DNA of 64,000 bases from Methylobacterium sp. J-076 (GCF_022829405.1 NZ_JAKSXW010000130.1:1-64000), one strand, 5' to 3'. Shown: positions 7,257-18,905, counted from the stretch's first letter. Notes: generated from the sequence alone by a model not told the origin. Translations and numbers: made by a program.

Positions 7257-7916
7257 GTCGGCGTCGATCACTTCGGCTTCAACCCCGCGCTGCTCGCCAG
7301 CCTTGCGGCCGAGATCGCGCGGGAGAGCGGGACGGCGCCCACGGTGTTCGAGCAGGACTTCGTGGCCGAGGACGGTCCCCAGCGGATAACCGAGGCGGCC
7401 CTGTCCGCCCTGGGCCACCTCGACATCCTGCTGAACAACGCGGGTGGCAGCCGGCCGATGGCCATCGACGCGCCGGAGGCGCAGTGGGTCGAGGGCATGA
7501 CCCTCAACTTCGACCGGCACCGGCAACTCACCCAGGGCCTCCTGCCGGACTTCCTGTCCCGGAAGACCGGGTCCATCGTCGGCATCTCCGGCAACCTGGA
7601 GCCCGAGGGCGTCAACGCCGCGATGGTCGCCAAGGCCGGATTGGTGGTGTGGTCGAAGGGCCTGTCCGAGCGGCTCGGACCGCACGGCATCACCGTCAAC
7701 TGCATCCAGCCCGGCCTGATCGACACCGCGCAGATCCGCCGCCTCTACCCCGGCGGCGCGCGCCGCACGTTCGCCGAGCGCGAGATCGCCCTGCGCGACT
7801 TCGGCGATCCCGAAGATGTCGGCAACGCTGTCGCCTTCCTCGTTTCGCCGCGCGCCCGGTACATCACCGGCATCGTCCTGACCGTGGACGGCGGTATGCG
7901 CCGGTACTCGTTCTGA
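7257..7916 (+). pseudogene. 5'-truncated short-chain dehydrogenase (SDR) remnant
   Basis: The frame encodes the C-terminal ~85 percent of an SDR: LAAEIARESG, HLDILLNNAGG, ITVNCIQPGLI and GIVLTVDGGMRR. The N-terminal Rossmann strand with TGxxxGIG is missing; a stop precedes the frame at about 7254, and the frame begins only 40 bases after tRNA-Arg. In addition, the YxxxK active-site position reads AMVAK, so the catalytic tyrosine is replaced. The only in-frame start in the visible coding part is a GTG at 7344. Missing cofactor site plus altered active site indicate a non-functional relic, probably cut when DNA was lost or inserted at the tRNA. Confidence 0.75.
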
Positions 7917-8126
7917 GCCTGCCGACCCGCATCGTGGCCGAAACGGATGCCGGATTCCCCCGGGTGCGTTGAACCGGCGACGCCGACGCGCTCAGATGCC
8001 CGAAAGAGCCGGGTGTTCCCGACACGCTCAAGCGTCAGGGCTGATGACCAGTCACTGACGGTTTCGGCGAGGTCGTGTGTCGCCGGGCGGCCGGCGCTCC
8101 GGCGACACACGCCACGAGGCAGACGG

Positions 8127-8792
8127 TCAGGCCGCGGCCGCGTCCAAACCCATCTGCCAGAAATCGGCCTCCAGGCGAGAGGCGGTGGCGAAGGTCGCCA
8201 CGAGGGCGGGGAAGCGGGCCTCCGCCAGGGTCCGGGCGGCGAGGTCGTCCAAGTGGTCACGGGCCCGGGATGCGACGGCTTGGTAGGGCTCGCCCGCGTA
8301 GTCGGCGATCCATTCGCCGTACGGGTGGCCGCCCAGCCCTGCGATGCCCGCGGGCGCCAGGGACCGGCCGATGACGGCATAGCCCACGACGCAGGGCGCC
8401 AGGGCGACATGCAGATCGAGCAGGTCGCCCGCCGCCCCCTGATCCAGCACGAAGCGGGTGTAGGCCACCGTCGCGGGGTGCTCGGGCGCGGCGGCGAGGT
8501 CGTCCCTGCCGATGCCCCAGCGCGCGCACAGGCGGACGTGCAACTCGGTTTCGTCGAGGATGGCGGCGAGGCCGGCCTGCGCCGCGCGGATGTCGGCCAA
8601 GGTCCGGCTCTTGTAGGCGGCGAGGGCATAGGCCCGCGCGAACTGGATCAGGAACAGATAGTCCTGCACCAGATAAACGCGGAACGCCGCCTCGGGCAGC
8701 GTGCCGGCGCCGAGCTGCCGGACGAAGGGGTGATCGACGTAGCGCGTCCACGCCTCGGGAGCGGATGACCGCAATCGTTCGAAGACGTCCAT
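8127..8792 (-). CDS. tenA: TenA family thiaminase II / pyrimidine salvage enzyme
   Basis: The 221-residue protein matches the TenA fold throughout (VYLVQDYLFLIQFARAYALA; HPYGEWIADYAGEPYQ; EADFWQMGLDA). TenA hydrolyses thiamin breakdown products such as aminopyrimidines so that the HMP moiety can be reused in thiamin synthesis. The active-site cysteine is present in LAPCVVGYAVIG. The start is ATG at 8792 with GAAGGG upstream. It is the last gene of the minus-strand series with the flavin monooxygenases, about 200 bases downstream of them. TenA beside sulfonate genes may reflect salvage of sulfur-containing thiamin degradation products; this is inferred from context only. Confidence 0.85.
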   Translation of the reverse strand: MDVFERLRSSAPEAWTRYVDHPFVRQLGAGTLPEAAFRVYLVQDYLFLIQFARAYALAAYKSRTLADIRAAQAGLAAILDETELHVRLCARWGIGRDDLAAAPEHPATVAYTRFVLDQGAAGDLLDLHVALAPCVVGYAVIGRSLAPAGIAGLGGHPYGEWIADYAGEPYQAVASRARDHLDDLAARTLAEARFPALVATFATASRLEADFWQMGLDAAAA

Positions 8793-8989
8793 ACCCTTCG
8801 CCAGCCCCGCGTCCCGGCGAACGAGCGCCGGGGCCGAGTGTAGCGGCTGGCGGGCCCGCGGCGAACGGGTCATTTCGCCCGCCACCCCGGCGCCCGCCGG
8901 CCCTCTCCCCCCGGCCCGCCCGGCGAAGGGCTTGGCGCGGTGCCCGCGATCGGAGCCGTCGGCCGCTGTCCCGCAGGCCCGCCGCGGCC

Positions 8990-10333
8990 TCAGGCGGAGA
9001 GGGAGGCCGCGCCGGCGGCGGCGGCGAAGCGGCTCGCCGGCCGCTGCAGGCCGAGATGGTCGCGGAGCGTATCGCCCGCGTAGTCGTGGCGGAACAGGCC
9101 GCGGCGCTGGAGGATCGGCACGACGGCGTCCACGAAGGTCTCCAACCCGTCCGGCAGCACATCCGGCATCAGGTTGAAGCCGTCCGCCGCACCGGCCCGG
9201 AACCATGCCTCGATGTCGTCGGCGATCGCCTCCGGCGTGCCCACGACGATGCGGTGGCCGACGCCCCCGCCGAGGGCGCGCAGCAGTTGGCGCACCGTCA
9301 GCCTGTCCCGCCGGGCGAGGGCGAGGGTGCCCAGGAACATCGTGTGGTTGGCGTCCGGCGGCAGGGGCAGCGGGTCCGGCAGGGGCTTGTCGAGGGCGAG
9401 GCGCGCGGGGTCGATCCGCAGCGTCCCGGCGAGCCGGGCGAGGCTGTACTCCACGGGCACGAGGTCCCAGAGGGCGTCCTGGCGCCGCCGCGCTTCGGCC
9501 TCCGTGGAGCCGATCACCGTGGCGAGGCCCGGCAGGATGACCAGCGCGTCCGGCCCCCGCCCGTAGCGCGCCGCCCGCGCCCGCAGGTCCCGGGCATAGG
9601 CCGCCCCGTCCTCGATGGTCTGGGCCAGGGAGAACACCGCGTCGGCGGTGGCGGCGGCGAGCTCCCGCCCGTCCTCGGAGCCGCCGGCCTGGAAGGTCAC
9701 CGGGCGCCCCTGCCGGCTGCGCGGCACCGTCAGCGGCCCCGCGACGGCGTAGTGCGCCCCGCGATGCTCGACCGCGTGGACCTTGCCCGTGTCGACGAAC
9801 CGGCCGCTCGCCTTGTCGCCGAGGAACGCGTCGTCCTCCCAGCTGTCCCACAGGGCGTGGACCAGCTCCGTGAACTCCCGCGCCCGGGCGTAGCGGGCTC
9901 CGTGCTCGGACGCACCCGCGAAGCCGAAGTTGCGGCCGGCGGCGGCGTCGGCGGTCGTCACCACGTTCCAGCCGGCCCGGCCGCGGCTCACCACGTCGAG
10001 GCTCGCGAACCGGCGGGCCAGATTGTAGGGCTCGTTGTAGGTGGTGGAGGCGGTGGCCACGAGGCCGACATGGCGGGTCGCCGCCGCCACGCTGGCCAGC
10101 ACCACGGTGGGTTCGAGGGCGTTGAACGGCCGGTAGTCGATCCGGTCGTTGATCGCCGGGGTATCGGCCAGGAAGATCGCGTCGAGCTTGCCGCGCTCCG
10201 CGACACGGGCGACGCGCACGTAGTGGTCGATGTCGATGAAGGCATCCGGCCGGCTGTCCGGCAGCCGCCACGCCGAGGGGTAGACCCCGGAATGCAGCAG
10301 GTTGACGTTGAGATGCAGCATGCGGCCGCTCAT
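8990..10333 (-). CDS. FMN-dependent monooxygenase, NtaA/SnaA/DszA family
   Basis: The 447-residue protein belongs to the bacterial-luciferase-like (LLM) flavin-dependent class. Family landmarks include KLDAIFLADTPAI, GLVATASTTYNEPYNLARRFASLD, SRGRAGWNVVTT and a C-terminal RRGLFRHDYAGDTLRDHLGL. NtaA/DszA enzymes use FMNH2 from a partner reductase to oxidise a C-N or C-S bond. In this setting, next to an SsuA-like binding protein and an SsuD-like enzyme, an organosulfur substrate is most likely. The start ATG at 10333 has GGGGGA upstream and lies 14 bases after the neighbouring gene. No FMN reductase gene is visible in the window. Exact substrate unknown. Confidence 0.85.
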   Translation of the reverse strand: MSGRMLHLNVNLLHSGVYPSAWRLPDSRPDAFIDIDHYVRVARVAERGKLDAIFLADTPAINDRIDYRPFNALEPTVVLASVAAATRHVGLVATASTTYNEPYNLARRFASLDVVSRGRAGWNVVTTADAAAGRNFGFAGASEHGARYARAREFTELVHALWDSWEDDAFLGDKASGRFVDTGKVHAVEHRGAHYAVAGPLTVPRSRQGRPVTFQAGGSEDGRELAAATADAVFSLAQTIEDGAAYARDLRARAARYGRGPDALVILPGLATVIGSTEAEARRRQDALWDLVPVEYSLARLAGTLRIDPARLALDKPLPDPLPLPPDANHTMFLGTLALARRDRLTVRQLLRALGGGVGHRIVVGTPEAIADDIEAWFRAGAADGFNLMPDVLPDGLETFVDAVVPILQRRGLFRHDYAGDTLRDHLGLQRPASRFAAAAGAASLSA

Positions 10334-10347
10334 CGAGATCCCCCGGG

Positions 10348-11391
10348 TCAGCGGACGCGCGGCAGAACCTGCCCGGCGAAGCGGCGCATCTCCGCTTCGA
10401 AGGGCTGGAACTGCAGCATGAACAGGTCGATGCCGGCGGCATGGAAGGCGCGGATGCGCGAGGCGACGGTCTCGTAACTTCCCACGAGCCCCGCGGCCGT
10501 GCCGCCGTTGGTGCCCACATGCCGGGTTGCCGCCACATCGGTCTTGGCGAACATGACGCTCGCCGCATCCGTGCGGGCGCGGGTGTCGGCGCGCAGGGCC
10601 ACGTCACGCCGGGCGAGGGCGAGGAGGCGGGCCTGCTCGGCCTCCGCCTCCGCATCGGTGTCCCGGGCGATCACGAAGGCCGAGAGGCCGTAGCGCAGCC
10701 GGCCTAGCGCGGCCGGGCGCCGGGCCACGTCGGCGATCAGGGCGGCGACATCCTCCAGGGGTTGGCCGTTGATGAACCAGACGTCGGCCTGGTCGGCGGC
10801 CAGGGCCCGGGCGGGCTCGGATTCGCCGCCGAGATAGACGGTCGGCCGGGGGCGGAGGGTGCCGGCGGGCCGGAGGCGGTAGTCGTCCACGCGGAAATGC
10901 TCGCCCGCGAAGGAGACCGTCTCGCCACGCATCAGCCGATCCACGAGGCCGATCCATTCGCGCCCGTAGGCGTAGCGGTCGTCATGGGCCGGGAAGGGTA
11001 GCCCGGCTCGCTCGAACTCGGCCCGGTTCCAGGCATTCACGAGGTTCAGGGCGAAGCGGCCGCCGCTGATGTGCTCGATCTGCAGGGCCATCTTGGCCAG
11101 CACCACCGGGTGGTACAGCCCCGGCTTGATCGCCGCGATGATCTCGATACGCCGGGTCAGCGCCGCCAGCGCCGCCGCCGCCGTCCAGGCTTCGAGCTGG
11201 TCGCGCTCCGGATCGTAGGGGTTCATCGTGTGCTGGGCGACCAGCACCGAATCGAAGCCCAGGGCCTCCGCCTCCAGCACCAGGGCGCGGTTGCGCTCCC
11301 AGCTCGCATCGTCGGGTTCGTCGGGGTCGTGGTGCGCGGCACGGGAGCCGTGGACGGCGGCCCAGATGCCGAAGCGGGGGGCGCTCGCCAC
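10348..11391 (-). CDS. SsuD-like alkanesulfonate monooxygenase (LLM class)
   Basis: The protein of about 347 residues begins at a GTG only five bases past the stop of the binding-protein gene. It shows SsuD-family sequence: FGIWAAVHGSR, LGFDSVLVAQHTMNP, LKxAIKPGLYHPV-like AAIKPGLYHPVVLAK, ISGGRFALNLVNAWN and a substrate loop near DDRYAYGREWIGLVDRLM. SsuD enzymes release sulfite from alkanesulfonates using FMNH2 and oxygen. It differs from classical SsuD in the N-terminus, so it may prefer another organosulfur compound. It is transcribed with the SsuA-like gene and the NtaA-like gene, and the three likely form one uptake and desulfonation unit. Confidence 0.85.
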   Translation of the reverse strand: MASAPRFGIWAAVHGSRAAHHDPDEPDDASWERNRALVLEAEALGFDSVLVAQHTMNPYDPERDQLEAWTAAAALAALTRRIEIIAAIKPGLYHPVVLAKMALQIEHISGGRFALNLVNAWNRAEFERAGLPFPAHDDRYAYGREWIGLVDRLMRGETVSFAGEHFRVDDYRLRPAGTLRPRPTVYLGGESEPARALAADQADVWFINGQPLEDVAALIADVARRPAALGRLRYGLSAFVIARDTDAEAEAEQARLLALARRDVALRADTRARTDAASVMFAKTDVAATRHVGTNGGTAAGLVGSYETVASRIRAFHAAGIDLFMLQFQPFEAEMRRFAGQVLPRVR

Positions 11392-11395
11392 CGCC

Positions 11396-12385
11396 TCAGC
11401 CCCGTCCCGCCGGAGGCTGCCAGATCGGCACGTCGGTGGCGTCGATGCGGCGGGGGATGAGCTTCGCCTCGTAGAACACGTCGGCGATGGCCTGCTGCTC
11501 GCCGAGCTGGGCGCGCTCCACCGGCTCGACGGCATAGGTGCGGCGACTGTTGGCGGCGGCGACGACCGCGGGCGGCAGGTCCCCCCAGACCGGCGTCAGC
11601 AACGCCACGGCCTCCTCGGGATTCGCCTTCATCCAGGCGCCGGCCTCCACCAGGGCGCGGAACACCGTCGCCACCACCTCCGGTTGCGCGGCGACGAAGC
11701 TATCGTTCGCGAGATAGTAGCGGTGGTAGCTCGTGAGGCCGCTGCCGTCGGCGATCACCCGCACCGGACGCTTGGCCTCCGCGAAGGCCAGGAACGGGTC
11801 CCAGATCGACCACGCGTCCAGGCTGCCCTGTTCGAACGCCACCGCCCCCTCCGGGGCCTGGAGGTAGGCGACCTTGATGTCGGCGAACGTCAGGCCCGCG
11901 CGCTTGAGTGCGGCGGCGAGCACGTAATGGCTGCCCGACCCGCGGGAGACGCCCACCGTGCGGCCCCTCAGGTCGGCCACGGTGCGGATCGGCGAATCGG
12001 CGGGCACGATGATCGCCTCGGCCGCGGGCGCCCCCCGCTCGCGGGCGTAGAAGGTCAGGGGCGCCTTGGCGGATTGGGTGAAGATCGGCACGGCGTCGGC
12101 GACGTCGGCGTGGATGTCCACGGCACCCGCATTCATCGGCTCGAGGACGCTGGTGAACAGGTGCCAGGTCGGGGTGAAGCCGAGCGGCGCCAGCCGCTCG
12201 GCCAGCGTGCCCTTCACCTTGAGCACGGTGAACAGCACCGACGAGCGCTGCATGCTGATCTTCACCTCCCGGGGCGCCGCCCGCACGGCCGGTGCGCCGA
12301 GCGCCAGGACGGCGGCTCCGCCGAGCCCGCTGCGCAGGAGCGTGCGGCGGGACGGGGCGATCCCGCGCAGGGTGTCGTCGGTCAT
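11396..12385 (-). CDS. SsuA-type aliphatic sulfonate ABC substrate-binding protein
   Basis: The 329-residue protein starts MTDDTLRG and carries a twin-arginine-type export signal (SRRTLLRSGLGGAAVLALG, cleavage near AVRAAP). The mature part matches the SsuA/TauA periplasmic binding family: VADLRGRTVGVSRGSGSHY, VAYLQAPEGAVAFEQGSLDAW and SIWDPFLAFAE. It would capture sulfonates in the periplasm. The gene is first in the minus-strand operon. No cognate SsuB ATPase or SsuC permease gene lies anywhere in the window, so the transporter partner must be elsewhere. An in-frame start further upstream (12460) adds non-signal residues and is unlikely. Confidence 0.88.
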   Translation of the reverse strand: MTDDTLRGIAPSRRTLLRSGLGGAAVLALGAPAVRAAPREVKISMQRSSVLFTVLKVKGTLAERLAPLGFTPTWHLFTSVLEPMNAGAVDIHADVADAVPIFTQSAKAPLTFYARERGAPAAEAIIVPADSPIRTVADLRGRTVGVSRGSGSHYVLAAALKRAGLTFADIKVAYLQAPEGAVAFEQGSLDAWSIWDPFLAFAEAKRPVRVIADGSGLTSYHRYYLANDSFVAAQPEVVATVFRALVEAGAWMKANPEEAVALLTPVWGDLPPAVVAAANSRRTYAVEPVERAQLGEQQAIADVFYEAKLIPRRIDATDVPIWQPPAGRG

Positions 12386-12854
12386 CGAAGGCTCACGAAC
12401 GGTCTTGGAGGGCAGGACGGGGCGGCGGGGCGGCCACCACAGGTCCTCCGCGGGACCCATGCCGGGCCCCGGCCGTGCCTATTGAAGGCCGGCGGGGGTG
12501 GCCGGATCAATGAAACGCGTTTCCGATTTGCCGGACGGACGGGGAAGCGGCTCCTCCGGAGGACCGCATCGGCAGCGGCGTCCTCCCCTCCGGTGCCCGA
12601 TGGCGCGCCCCGTCATGGTGTTTTGCAAGAAGAGCCCCCATTCCCCGCACCCGAAACGCCGTATCCACCGTGGAGGATGGTCTTTCCGCGCGGTGTCATC
12701 CGATAAGACGAAAATTTCCGTGCGGCTCGGCGGTCGATAGGATGCTTCCAAAGGGGATTTCGAGCGATGAATTCGGCTTGAGATCGGCCGGGAACTCACC
12801 GATTCCATGGGCGGAAGCCTTCGGGGCGATGCTCGAAATCGGGAATACGAGGCC
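12386..12854. promoter_or_regulatory. Divergent promoter region of the organosulfur genes
   Basis: This 469-base gap separates the divergent SsuA-like and DszC/SfnB-like genes, so promoters for both must lie here. The stretch at about 12700-12725 is locally AT-richer (GACGAAAATTTCC). I could not define a clear operator or -35/-10 pair. Confidence 0.4.
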
Positions 12855-14075
12855 ATGTCGCAGGCGGATGCAGGCTGGGGGGTGGGCCCGAGCGGACGCT
12901 ACGAGGCCCTGGCGGAGCGATTCCGCCCGGTCTTCGCCGAGATCCGCGCCACCGCGGTCGAGCGCGACCGGACGCGGGGCCTGCCGCACGCCGAGATCGG
13001 CTGGTTGCGGGAGGCACGGTTCACCACCCTGCGGCTCCCGCCCGAGGCGGGCGGCCAGGGCGCCAGCCTGCCGGAGCTGTTCGCCCTGCTGATCGAGCTG
13101 TCGAGCGCGGATTCCAACGTCACCAATGCGCTGCGGGCTCATTTCGGTTTCACGGAGGACGCGCTCTGCTCCTCCTCCGCCGAATGGCGCGCGGCCTGGA
13201 TCGCCCGGATCGGCGCGGGCGAGACGATCGGCAGCGGCGTCTCGGAGACCGGGCCGGCCAAGGTCGGCGCCTTCGACACCGTGGTGCGGCGGCGCCGCGG
13301 CCAGCTCGTGGTCGATGGGCGGAAGTTCTACACCACCGGCTCGCTGTTCGCGGACTACATCCACCTCTCGGCCGAGGACGAGGCGGGCGGCGCGGTGACG
13401 GCGGCGGTGCCGACGCGCGCGCCGGGCGTGAGCATCGTGGACGACTGGGACGGGTTCGGGCAGGCGCTCACCGCCAGCGGCACCGCGACCTTCGAGGGGG
13501 TGGCGCTCGATCCCTCCCTCATCAAGCCCGATCCGGCCCGCTTCCCCTACGCCATGGCCTATTTCCAGCTCGTCCACCTCGCGACGCTCGCCGGCATCGG
13601 CCGGGCGGCGGCCGACGACGTGGCGCGGCTGGTGGCCGAGCGGACCCGCATCTACAGCCACGGCAATGCCGGGCGCAGCGCGGAGGATCCGCAGATCCTG
13701 GCCGTGGTCGGGCGCGTGCGGGCCGCCGCCTACGCGGCCGGCGCCGTGGTGCTGAAGGCGGCCGAAGCGCTCCAGCGGGCGCACGAGGCGCATGTCGTCG
13801 GCGGCCCGGATGCGGACCGGGCGGCGACGCTGGCCGATGTCGAGGTCAACCAGGCGGTGGGCGTGGTGACGGACCTCGTGCTGGCGGCGACGACGGCCCT
13901 GTTCGACGCCCTCGGCGCCTCGGCGGTGAAGACGGGCGCCGGGCTCGACCGGTACTGGCGCAACGCCCGCACCATCGCCTCCCACAACCCGCGGATCTAC
14001 CGGGACCGGATCGTGGGGGCCTTCGCGGTCACGGGGGCGACGCCGCCCCGGCAGTACCGCGTCGGCTCGGCGTGA
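12855..14075 (+). CDS. Acyl-CoA dehydrogenase-like flavoprotein, DszC/SfnB type monooxygenase
   Basis: The 406-residue protein has the acyl-CoA dehydrogenase fold: LREARFTTLRLPPEAGGQGAS, GSGVSETGPAKVG, GRKFYTTGSLFADYIHL and a C-terminal RYWRNARTIASHNPRIY. The DszC, SfnB and SfnC groups with this fold are flavin-dependent oxygenases acting on sulfones, dimethyl sulfone or sulfur heterocycles rather than on acyl-CoA. The arginine and histidine near the C-terminus (RNARTIASHNP) fit the DszC pattern. The start ATG at 12855 follows CGAGG. It is followed after 10 bases by a flavin monooxygenase gene and probably works with it. Which sulfur compound is oxidised cannot be read from the sequence. Confidence 0.8.
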   Translation: MSQADAGWGVGPSGRYEALAERFRPVFAEIRATAVERDRTRGLPHAEIGWLREARFTTLRLPPEAGGQGASLPELFALLIELSSADSNVTNALRAHFGFTEDALCSSSAEWRAAWIARIGAGETIGSGVSETGPAKVGAFDTVVRRRRGQLVVDGRKFYTTGSLFADYIHLSAEDEAGGAVTAAVPTRAPGVSIVDDWDGFGQALTASGTATFEGVALDPSLIKPDPARFPYAMAYFQLVHLATLAGIGRAAADDVARLVAERTRIYSHGNAGRSAEDPQILAVVGRVRAAAYAAGAVVLKAAEALQRAHEAHVVGGPDADRAATLADVEVNQAVGVVTDLVLAATTALFDALGASAVKTGAGLDRYWRNARTIASHNPRIYRDRIVGAFAVTGATPPRQYRVGSA

Positions 14076-14085
14076 GGTGATCGCC

Positions 14086-15453
14086 ATGGCCCGCACCGAC
14101 CGCATGCGCCTGGGCGCCTTCCTGTATCCCGGCGGCCACCACGTCGCCGCGTGGCGGCACCCGTCCTCCCAGGCCGATGCCGGGATCAACGCCGCCCACT
14201 ACCGGCAGATCGCGCGCACGGCCGAGGCGGCGAAGTTCGATCTGATCTTCCTGGCCGACGGCGTCAGCATCCGGGGCGACGACCTCGACGCCCTGAGCCG
14301 GACGGCGATCCGCTACGTCGGCCAGTTCGAGCCCCTGACCCTGCTGTCGCACCTCTCGGCGGTGACCGAGCGCATCGGCCTCGTGGCGACCGCCTCGACC
14401 ACCTACAACGAGCCGTTCCACGTCGCCCGCAAGTTCGCCTCCCTCGACCATCTGAGCGGCGGCCGGGCGGGCTGGAACCTCGTCACCTCCGCCGACCCGC
14501 GGGAGGCCTGGAACTTCAGCAGCGAGAGCCACCTCGCCCACGCCAACCGCTACGCCCGGGCGGAGGAGTTCGTGGATGTCGTGCGCGGCCTGTGGGATTC
14601 CTACGAGGACGACGCCTTCGTGCGCGACCGGGAGTCCGGCCGCTTCTTCGACCCCGACAAGCTGCACCTCCTGGCCCACGAGGGCGAGCACTTCTCGGTG
14701 CGCGGCCCCCTCAACGTTCCCCGCCCGCCGCAGGGCCATCCGGTGGTGGTGCAGGCCGGGTCTTCGGAGGCGGGAAAGGCGCTCGCCGCCCGCACCGCCG
14801 AGGTGATCTTCACGGCCCAGCAGACCCTGGAGGACGCGGTGACATTCTACGCCGACGTGAAGGGCCGGATGAGCCGATACGGCCGCGACCCGGACCACCT
14901 CAAGATCATGCCCGGCGCCTTCCCGGTCGTCGGGCGGAGCGAGGCCGAGGCGCAGGACAAGTTCGCCGCCCTGCAGGAGCTGATCCATCCGGTGGTCGGC
15001 CGCTCCCTCCTCGAACAGCTCACCGGGGCCGACCTGTCGGCCTACCCGGACGACGCCCCCGTGCCGGAACTGCCGGAGACCAACGGCGGCAAGAGCCGCC
15101 AGGAACTCTTCCTGCGCCTCGCCCGGCGCGAGGGCCTGACCATCCGCGACTTGTATCTCCGCGCGGCCAGCGCCCGCGGGCATTGGGTGATCGTCGGCAC
15201 GGCGGCCCAGGTCGCCGACGCCCTGCAGGAGCGATTCGAGGCCCGGGGGGCGGACGGCTTCAACGTCATGCCGCCGACCCTGCCCGGCGGGCTCGACGAC
15301 TTCGCGACGCTCGTGATCCCGGAACTCCGGCGCCGGGGCCTGTTCCGGCAGGATTACGAGGGAGCGACCCTGCGGGAGAACCTCGGCCTCGCCCGGCCCG
15401 CCGACCGGTTCGCGCCGTCGCGCGGGGATACGTCGGAACGGGGGGCCGCGTGA
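14086..15453 (+). CDS. FMN-dependent monooxygenase, NtaA/DmoA-like
   Basis: The 455-residue LLM-class protein is a paralogue of the 8990-10333 enzyme, sharing GLVATASTTYNEPFHVARKFASLDHLSGGRAGWN and a C-terminal RRGLFRQDYEGATLRENLGLARPADRF (key blocks quoted in part). Enzymes of this group oxidise organosulfur or amino-polycarboxylate substrates with FMNH2. The ATG at 14086 is preceded by GAGGTGA. It is cotranscribed with the DszC/SfnB-like gene upstream. The residues after AD at 448 and on look like a natural C-terminus. A GTG start nine bases upstream is possible but less likely. Confidence 0.85.
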   Translation: MARTDRMRLGAFLYPGGHHVAAWRHPSSQADAGINAAHYRQIARTAEAAKFDLIFLADGVSIRGDDLDALSRTAIRYVGQFEPLTLLSHLSAVTERIGLVATASTTYNEPFHVARKFASLDHLSGGRAGWNLVTSADPREAWNFSSESHLAHANRYARAEEFVDVVRGLWDSYEDDAFVRDRESGRFFDPDKLHLLAHEGEHFSVRGPLNVPRPPQGHPVVVQAGSSEAGKALAARTAEVIFTAQQTLEDAVTFYADVKGRMSRYGRDPDHLKIMPGAFPVVGRSEAEAQDKFAALQELIHPVVGRSLLEQLTGADLSAYPDDAPVPELPETNGGKSRQELFLRLARREGLTIRDLYLRAASARGHWVIVGTAAQVADALQERFEARGADGFNVMPPTLPGGLDDFATLVIPELRRRGLFRQDYEGATLRENLGLARPADRFAPSRGDTSERGAA

Positions 15454-15512
15454 GCGCCATCGGGGGCCGAAGCGCGAGGCCCACGAGCGGCTGATCCATC
15501 GGCAGCGGAAGG

Positions 15513-15546
15513 AGGGCGCCGGCTCCCGAAGGGGGGCCGGCGCCCG
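15513..15546. terminator. Convergent hairpin terminator
   Basis: A GGCGCCGGC-rich arm and its facing complement of about nine to ten bases form a strong hairpin between the converging monooxygenase and cysteine desulfurase genes. No clear T-tract follows on either strand. Limits are approximate. Confidence 0.5.
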
Positions 15547-15550
15547 TCGT

Positions 15551-17513
<1,963 letters not shown>

Positions 17514-17527
<14 letters not shown>

Positions 17528-18905
17528 GGTAGTTGCCGAGCAGCACGTTATCGAGGCGGGCGATGGCGTCCTCGACCAGCACGGCGGCCGAGAAGTAGCG
17601 GGTCACGAGGTGCGAGGCGATGGAGTGGTCGTTGGTGCCCATGTAGCGCACCGACAGGCCGGGCTCGATCTCACCGGTCACCCCCGACTTGTGCAGGCCG
17701 ACCACGCCCTGCTCGCCCTCGCCGACCCGCAGCAGCAGGATCGAGGTGGTCTGTGCGCCTGTCGCCGGGTCGATGGCGATCGGCAGCTTGTCGCTCGGCA
17801 CCAGGGGGACGCCGCGCCACGTGATGAACGGCGCGCCGAACAGGTGCACCACCACCGGCGGTACGCCGCGACGGGTCGCCTCCCGGCCGAAGGCGGCGAT
17901 GGCGCGGGGGTGGGCGACGAAGAAGGCGGGCTTCTTCCACACGAGGGTCAGCAGCTCGTCGAGGTCGTCCGGGGTGGGCGGGCCGCCCCGGGTGGGGATG
18001 CGCTGGCGCGGGCCGACCTCGTGCAGCAGGCCGAACTGCGAGTTGTTCAGAAGCTCCCACTCCTCCCGCTCCTTCACCGCATCGACGGTGAGGCGGATCT
18101 GCTCGCGCAGCTGGTCGATCTCGTTGGAATAGAGGTCGGTGACGCGGGTATGGGTGTTGAGGATCGTCTGGATGGTGGAGAGGTGGTATTCGCGCGGGTC
18201 GATCTCGTAATCGACGAAGGTGGTCGGCAGACGCGGCTCGCCGGTATGGACCGCCAGCAGTTCGATTCCCTGCTCACCGTAGGAGTTGGTGTGGCCCTTC
18301 AGGCGGTCGCGCTCCTCCTGGTACTGGGCGATGCGCGGGCGGATCGCCTCGTCCTCGATGGCGGCGCGGTCGAGGGTGAGCAGCGTGACGGCCGAGAGGG
18401 CCTTCACCGCCGGGGCGGGGGCGGCCGTGTCCACGAGGTCGCCGTCGCCGAAATAGTCACCCCTGGTGGCGAGCCCCTGGCGCAGGCGGCCCTTGTAGGG
18501 GCCGGACAGGGTCAGTTCGACCGTGCCGTCGGCGACCACCACGAGGCTGCGCTCGGCCGCGCCCTCCTCCCGGATGACCTCGCCCGCCGCGTGCGTGCTC
18601 TCCTTGAACTTGCCCGCGAGCGTGGCGAGTTCGGCATCGCCCAGGCGGCTGAACAGCGGGACGGCGCGCAGCGATCCGGGGCGGACCGCCCGGCCCCCCT
18701 CCCCCGCGGCGAGGTCGATCCGGCCGCCCTTGGCCAGCACCACCGCCCGGCGGTTCACGCGGTACACGCCGCCCGCCACGTCCACGAAGGGCAGGAGCCG
18801 CAGGAGCCAGCGCGGGGTGTTGGCCGCGTTCTGGACCGAGGTGACGGTCGCCGTCGCGAGGTTGCGTGCCGCCGTGGCGCTGACGCTCAAACCCGGTCCG
18901 CTCAT
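17514..18905 (-). CDS. Family 2 encapsulin shell protein with cNMP-binding-like domain
   Basis: The 463-residue protein has an HK97-like shell sequence related to SrpI: N-terminal arm LATATVTSVQNAANTPRWLLRLLPFV, then TTFVDYEIDPREYHLSTIQTIL, LDELLTLVWKKPAFFVAHP, PPVVVHLFGAPFITWRGVPLVPS and a C-terminal LVTRYFSAAVLVEDAIARL. Between the arm and the main fold, residues about 82-190 form a Crp/cNMP-binding-like insertion (PLFSRLGDAELATLAGKFKE, GEVIREEGAAERSLVVV, RGDYFGDGDLVD). Shells with this insertion are classed as family 2B as I recall; the simple SrpI type is 2A. It would assemble into an icosahedral nanocompartment holding the desulfurase. Whether it binds a nucleotide is unknown. Confidence 0.88.
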
